From Frankiaceae bacterium (GTDB lineage: Bacteria > Actinomycetota > Actinomycetes > JAVEEJ01), in NCBI GenBank assembly GCA_030840515.1, contig JAVEEJ010000199.1, positions 1 to 18,827 on the forward strand: 18,827 nucleotides of DNA, read 5' to 3'. Made by a program: the position numbers and the translations under genes. Numbering within the stretch: the first letter of the stretch is position 1; each line of letters begins with the position of its first letter. The notes below the pieces were generated by a model that saw only the letters and a list, made by a program, of their open reading frames with translations, searched no databases and was not told the origin of the DNA. Shown here one piece after another: positions 15,886 through 18,827 of the stretch.

Positions 15886-16286
15886 CCACCGAACCGGTCG
15901 TCGTCGGTGCGGCCATCGTGCGCGACGGACGGCTGCTCGTGGCGCAGCGTGCCTACCCCGAGGAGCTGGCGGGGCGCTGGGAGCTGCCCGGTGGCAAGGT
16001 CGAGCCGGAGGAGACCGAGGTCGCCGCGCTGATCCGGGAGTGCCGTGAGGAGCTCGGCGTGGACGTGGTCGTGGGCGAGCGTGTGGGTCGCGACCATGCC
16101 ATCGAGGGCGGGTTCCTGCTCCGGCTATATGCGGCGACCACCACGGGGGATCCGGTCGCGCACGAGCATCAGTCCCTTGCCTGGGTCGGTGCGGCGGAGC
16201 TCGACACCGTGGCCTGGCTGCCAGGGGACCGGCCGCTGGTCCCTGCGCTTGTAGCCCTGCTCGTCGGTGGTCCCCACAGCCACTGA
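15882..16286 (+). CDS. Nudix hydrolase, MutT-like
   Basis: This is a 134-residue protein. ATG 15882 overlaps the stop of the preceding gene as ATGA, which signals translational coupling and fixes the start. The Nudix box is exact: G-x5-E-x7-RECREELGV within GKVEPEETEVAALIRE and the residues that follow (about 39-61). The N-terminal VVVGAAIVRDGRLLVAQR and the WELPGG that precedes the box are typical of MutT/8-oxo-dGTP pyrophosphatases and close relatives. The enzyme would hydrolyse a nucleoside diphosphate linked to another group; cleaning of oxidised nucleotides is the likeliest role, but the Nudix family is broad in substrate. It is the last gene of the ftsH-like operon. Confidence 0.9.
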   Translation: MTTEPVVVGAAIVRDGRLLVAQRAYPEELAGRWELPGGKVEPEETEVAALIRECREELGVDVVVGERVGRDHAIEGGFLLRLYAATTTGDPVAHEHQSLAWVGAAELDTVAWLPGDRPLVPALVALLVGGPHSH

Positions 16287-16306
16287 GCCTGTGGACAACT
16301 CGGGCA

Positions 16307-16322
16307 GCCGGGCCCCTCCGGC
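16307..16322 (+). terminator. Possible hairpin terminator after the Nudix gene
   Basis: GCCGG-N6-CCGGC forms a perfect 5-base GC stem 21 bases past the Nudix stop codon. No T-run follows. It may separate the ftsH-like operon from the secretion-substrate genes. Confidence 0.35.
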
Positions 16323-16361
16323 GGCCAGGATCTCTGAAGCCCACCGCTGATGGAGGTCCCA

Positions 16362-16649
16362 GTGAGCATCGCCGTCGACCCCGACGAGCTGCGCAGCGGC
16401 TCCGGCCAGTGGATCGCCCTGTCGGGTGAGGGCGCGCGGGTGCGCGCCGCCCTCGAGCTTGCGGTCGCCGAGGCCGCCACGAGTGCGGGCCATCCCGCGG
16501 TCGGCGACGAGCTCGGCAGGTTCTGGTCGCGATGGGGGAGCGCGCTTGCCGCACGTGTCTCCGACCTCGACCTGCTGGGACAGCTGCTCGACGCGAGCGG
16601 CGGTGCCTACGGCTCGGTGGAGACCTGCCTGAGCCGGAGCATCCGATGA
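16362..16649 (+). CDS. Small EspC-like Type VII secretion partner protein
   Basis: This 95-residue protein is read from GTG 16362, four bases after GGAGGT (16352-16357). An ATG at 16350 is in frame but would place the ribosome-binding site inside the gene. It is nearly all helix: two predicted helices joined near GHPAVGDEL (43-51), with FWSRWG at 54-59 and YGSVE at 83-87. The latter matches YxxxD/E, the C-terminal secretion motif of Type VII substrates. Together with the N-terminal VDPDELR, this fits small EspC/WXG100-like partner proteins that pair with a longer WxG protein. It overlaps the next gene by ATGA, as such partners often do. The assignment rests on motif and context; similarity to a named family is weak by eye. 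Confidence 0.65.
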   Translation: MSIAVDPDELRSGSGQWIALSGEGARVRAALELAVAEAATSAGHPAVGDELGRFWSRWGSALAARVSDLDLLGQLLDASGGAYGSVETCLSRSIR

Positions 16650-17953
16650 TTCCCACGGATGGTGGCGGGTTCGACCTGTCCACCCCACTCGGGGACCCGG
16701 CCGGACTGCGGTCGGCCGCCGCGCGCATGGCCGCCGCCGGTGCCGAGTCGGGGCGGCTGGCACACCGCTCCGGTGCTCTGCTGGGCAAGGCGACTGCCCG
16801 GTGGCGCGGCGCCGCGGCTGAGGCTTTCGCCTCGGTCGCGGGGCTGGTCGGCGTACGTCTTGGCTCGCTCGAGCAGGCCGGCGAAGGTGCGGCCCGCGCG
16901 CTGCACCGCTATGCCAGCGCCCTCGAGGCAGCTCAGCTGCGCATGCGGGACCTGCAGCGGCAGTGGAGGCAGGTCATCCAGGAGGCCGACGTGGAGCGGC
17001 GCCGGCTGGCTGCGGGACTGCCGCCCGGACCGTTCGAGCCGTGGGAGCTGCTCAGCCGCGGGCAGGCGCGACTCGGAAACGCGGCGGACGACATCCGGCG
17101 TGAGCTCGAAGCCGCGGCCCGCGCCGCGGCTGCCGGGATCTCCCGCTGGGCCTCGGCCGGGCTGGTCGGAGCGGCTGGAGCCTCGCCGGCGGCGCTGGCG
17201 CGGCAGGCGTGGAGAGAGGGGTGGGGAGCCTGGAGCTCGCTGCCCGCGAAGCTGCTGCAGAAGCTCAACGGGCTGCGCGGCGGGATCGCGGCCTACGGCC
17301 GGCTCAGCCTCTACGCCGAGTGGGCATCGGGTCTGGCGAGCCGCGTCAGCGCGGCGGAGAGCGCGCTCGCTGCGGAGGTCGGTGCCCTCGGCGAGACCGA
17401 GTCGCTGAGCGCGCTCAACGCGTGGATGCGCTTCCAGGAGACGACGTCGGCGGCCGACAAGCTGCTCGCCGAGGCGCAACCGGTCGCGGCGTTCGGCGAT
17501 GCCGCATCTCCGGCCATGTCAGCGGTGAGCAGGGTCGCGCTGCCGCTGGCCATCGCCGGCGACGTCGCGACCATCATCAAGCCTGGTGACGAGCAGGGCG
17601 CACACGCAACCACCACCCGTGTGATGGCCGGGGCCAACCTGGCGGCCAGCGGAACCCTGCTGGCCGCGGGTGCCGGGGTGCTCACCCTGACTCCGCCCGG
17701 AGCGATCATCGTCGGCGGGGTGCTCGTGGGCACCGCGGTCTACGCGGTGGGAGACCTGGTCTACGAGCACCGCGAGGAGATCGGCCACGCGCTGGAGACG
17801 GCCGGCGGCTGGGTGGTCGACGAGGTCGAGACCGCCGGACGGGAGATCGAGGATGTCGCCTCGACGGTCGCTGACGGCGTGGGCGACGCAGCCGATGCCG
17901 TCGGTGATGGCTTGAGCAGCGCCAAGGACACCGTGGTGGGCTGGTTCGACTGA
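16646..17953 (+). CDS. WxG-type putative Type VII secretion effector with hydrophobic C-terminus
   Basis: The protein has 435 residues. ATG 16646 overlaps the upstream stop codon as ATGA, which fixes the start. Residues 1-115 form two long Ala-rich helices with the turn WRG at 53-55, the WxG hallmark of Type VII secretion substrates. A helical middle (about 140-290) follows. Residues 293-370 are hydrophobic and Gly-rich, with GAGVLTLTPPGAIIVGG and GTAVYAVGDLV. The last 60 residues are an acidic amphipathic helix built of short V/A-D repeats (VADGVGDAADAVGDGL). I recognise no nuclease, deaminase or lipase motif. A membrane-acting toxin is one reading; a non-toxic secreted structural protein is another. 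The SdpI-like gene lies 99 bases downstream, but a hairpin and a separate promoter intervene. No secretion-machine genes (EccB, EccC, EccD, mycosin) are in the window. Confidence 0.65.
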   Translation: MIPTDGGGFDLSTPLGDPAGLRSAAARMAAAGAESGRLAHRSGALLGKATARWRGAAAEAFASVAGLVGVRLGSLEQAGEGAARALHRYASALEAAQLRMRDLQRQWRQVIQEADVERRRLAAGLPPGPFEPWELLSRGQARLGNAADDIRRELEAAARAAAAGISRWASAGLVGAAGASPAALARQAWREGWGAWSSLPAKLLQKLNGLRGGIAAYGRLSLYAEWASGLASRVSAAESALAAEVGALGETESLSALNAWMRFQETTSAADKLLAEAQPVAAFGDAASPAMSAVSRVALPLAIAGDVATIIKPGDEQGAHATTTRVMAGANLAASGTLLAAGAGVLTLTPPGAIIVGGVLVGTAVYAVGDLVYEHREEIGHALETAGGWVVDEVETAGREIEDVASTVADGVGDAADAVGDGLSSAKDTVVGWFD

Positions 17954-17968
17954 CCACCTTGGGGTGGT
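17953..17968 (+). terminator. Hairpin after the putative effector gene
   Basis: ACCACC-TTGG-GGTGGT is a perfect 6-base stem with a 4-base loop, starting at the last base of the effector stop codon. A T-poor tail follows. It is a fair terminator candidate for an actinobacterium. Confidence 0.45.
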
Positions 17969-17972
17969 GGCA

Positions 17973-18003
17973 CTAGTCCGTTTGGTCGGTTTGTGGGCCA
18001 TAT
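17973..18003 (+). promoter_or_regulatory. Candidate promoter motif, copy B (upstream of SdpI-like gene)
   Basis: CTAGTC-N2-TTTGG-N-CGGTT-N9-TAT is shared with 10965-10995: 21 of 31 positions are identical and the spacing is the same. It lies 49 bases before the SdpI-like GTG start and directly after the hairpin. The FliA-like GCCGA element of copy A is not kept here. Confidence 0.45.
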
Positions 18004-18039
18004 CTGCGCGAACCCATAGCCGCGGCCCCGGCTGGTGCC

Positions 18040-18045
18040 TAGCGT
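18040..18045 (+). promoter_or_regulatory. Possible -10 element for leaderless SdpI-like transcript
   Basis: TAGCGT lies seven bases before GTG 18053, the spacing expected when transcription starts at the first base of the start codon. No ribosome-binding site is present. Leaderless genes are common in actinobacteria. Confidence 0.4.
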
Positions 18046-18052
18046 CCTACGG

Positions 18053-18409
18053 GTGACGGATCAGACCCTGGGAATGGCCACCGCCGACCTCGTGCTCGGC
18101 CTCGTCCTCGTGCTCGTCGGCCTCCGCTTCGGAGCCCGCGCGATGCCGCGCAGTCCCATGCTCGGGATCGCCATCCCGAGCGCGATGGAGAGCGACGAGG
18201 CCTGGCTCGCCGGTCACGAGGCCGCAGCCGCGCCCGTGGTCCAGGGCGGCGCGCTCGGCATGCTCGGTGCCCTCGGCGCGGTCGCGGCCTCGGCGGGCTG
18301 GGGCGGCTGGATCGCCTGTGGGGTGTTCGCCGCGGTGCTCGGACACGTCTTCGGCGGGATCCTGCTGTGCGACAAGGCGGCCAAGGCGACCGTCCCCGCT
18401 ACTGACTGA
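18053..18409 (+). CDS. SdpI-family small membrane protein
   Basis: The protein has 118 residues from GTG 18053; GTG 18035 in the same frame would add six residues. Three hydrophobic segments are visible: about 9-28 (ATADLVLGLVLVLVGLRFGA), 67-84 (LGMLGALGAVAASAG) and 86-107 (WIACGVFAAVLGHVFGGILL). Between the first two lies PMLGIAIPSAMESDEAWLAG followed by His-Glu-Ala, which fits the SdpI signature (GIRTPxTxxSDEAWxxGH). In Bacillus, SdpI is the immunity protein and signal receptor for the SdpC toxin; most actinobacterial relatives are short and uncharacterised. Position behind a putative secreted effector suggests immunity, but housekeeping SdpI-like genes are also common. The gene seems to have its own promoter and no ribosome-binding site. 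Confidence 0.7.
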   Translation: MTDQTLGMATADLVLGLVLVLVGLRFGARAMPRSPMLGIAIPSAMESDEAWLAGHEAAAAPVVQGGALGMLGALGAVAASAGWGGWIACGVFAAVLGHVFGGILLCDKAAKATVPATD

Positions 18410-18461
18410 GCACCGCTCGTCGTCGTACTCGCTCGATTCGGGTCCTGACCGCTTCCGCCCG

Positions 18462-18467
18462 TAGACT
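18462..18467 (+). promoter_or_regulatory. Possible -10 element for typA
   Basis: TAGACT lies 55 bases before the typA ATG, in a CCG-TAGACT-CGG setting typical of actinobacterial promoters. No good -35 element is seen at the right distance. Confidence 0.35.
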
Positions 18468-18522
18468 CGGCGCAGCCGTGCCCCGCTCGGCGCCTTCCCC
18501 TGCCGAGATCTGAGGTTCCCCT

Positions 18523-18827
<305 letters not shown>

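Noticed and set aside
16290..16298. TGTGGACAA, complement of the actinobacterial DnaA-box form TTGTCCACA
   Set aside because: It is a single copy with no cluster, no dnaA/dnaN genes and no AT-rich stretch nearby, so an origin is not supported; chance or a lone box is likelier.

Overview
This window looks like a chromosomal segment of a high-GC Actinomycetota. The evidence is the strong G/C bias at third codon positions, frequent GTG starts behind AGGAGG-type ribosome-binding sites, actinobacterial-style Type VII secretion (WxG / EspC-like) substrates, small SdpI-family proteins, and an MtrB-like histidine kinase remnant. Genus cannot be fixed from the sequence; a Nocardioidaceae-like organism is a guess only. 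No tRNA, rRNA, CRISPR array, transposase or integrase was seen. No gene-free stretch exceeds about 250 bases.

Layout. Positions 1-515 hold the 3' part of an unfamiliar gene of lower GC. It abuts, within about 40 bases, the C-terminal half of a sensor histidine kinase (553-1083) that has lost its sensor and phospho-acceptor domains; this looks like a recombination or island edge. A block of secreted enzymes follows: a BNR/Asp-box sialidase-like protein (1137-2552, +), then two divergently transcribed secreted S15/CocE-NonD hydrolases (2574-4919, - and 5074-6939, +). Their shared intergenic region carries two perfect inverted repeats. A RibD-C/dihydrofolate-reductase-like protein (7032-7622, +) closes this part.

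The middle is a cyclic-di-GMP signalling block: a membrane PAS-EAL phosphodiesterase (7715-9091, -), an AarF/UbiB-type atypical kinase (9198-10874, -), and divergently a GAF-PAS-GGDEF-EAL protein (11118-13295, +) with an intact active site and I-site. Next is a tightly packed + strand operon: a divergent FtsH protease (13386-15518) whose pore-loop aromatic residue is replaced by Leu, a YjbR/MmcQ-like protein (15520-15885), and a MutT-type Nudix hydrolase (15882-16286). The last two genes are coupled by 1-base or ATGA junctions.

The right end has a small EspC-like protein with a YxxxE motif (16362-16649). It overlaps by ATGA a 435-residue WxG-type putative Type VII secretion effector with a hydrophobic, glycine-rich C-terminal region (16646-17953). 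An SdpI-family membrane protein (18053-18409), a family that includes a known toxin-immunity protein, follows. The window ends in the start of typA/bipA (18523 onward). The most interesting points are this candidate Type VII toxin/immunity module, a 31-base motif shared by the promoter regions of the SdpI-like gene and the GGDEF-EAL gene 7 kb away, and the altered FtsH pore loop.
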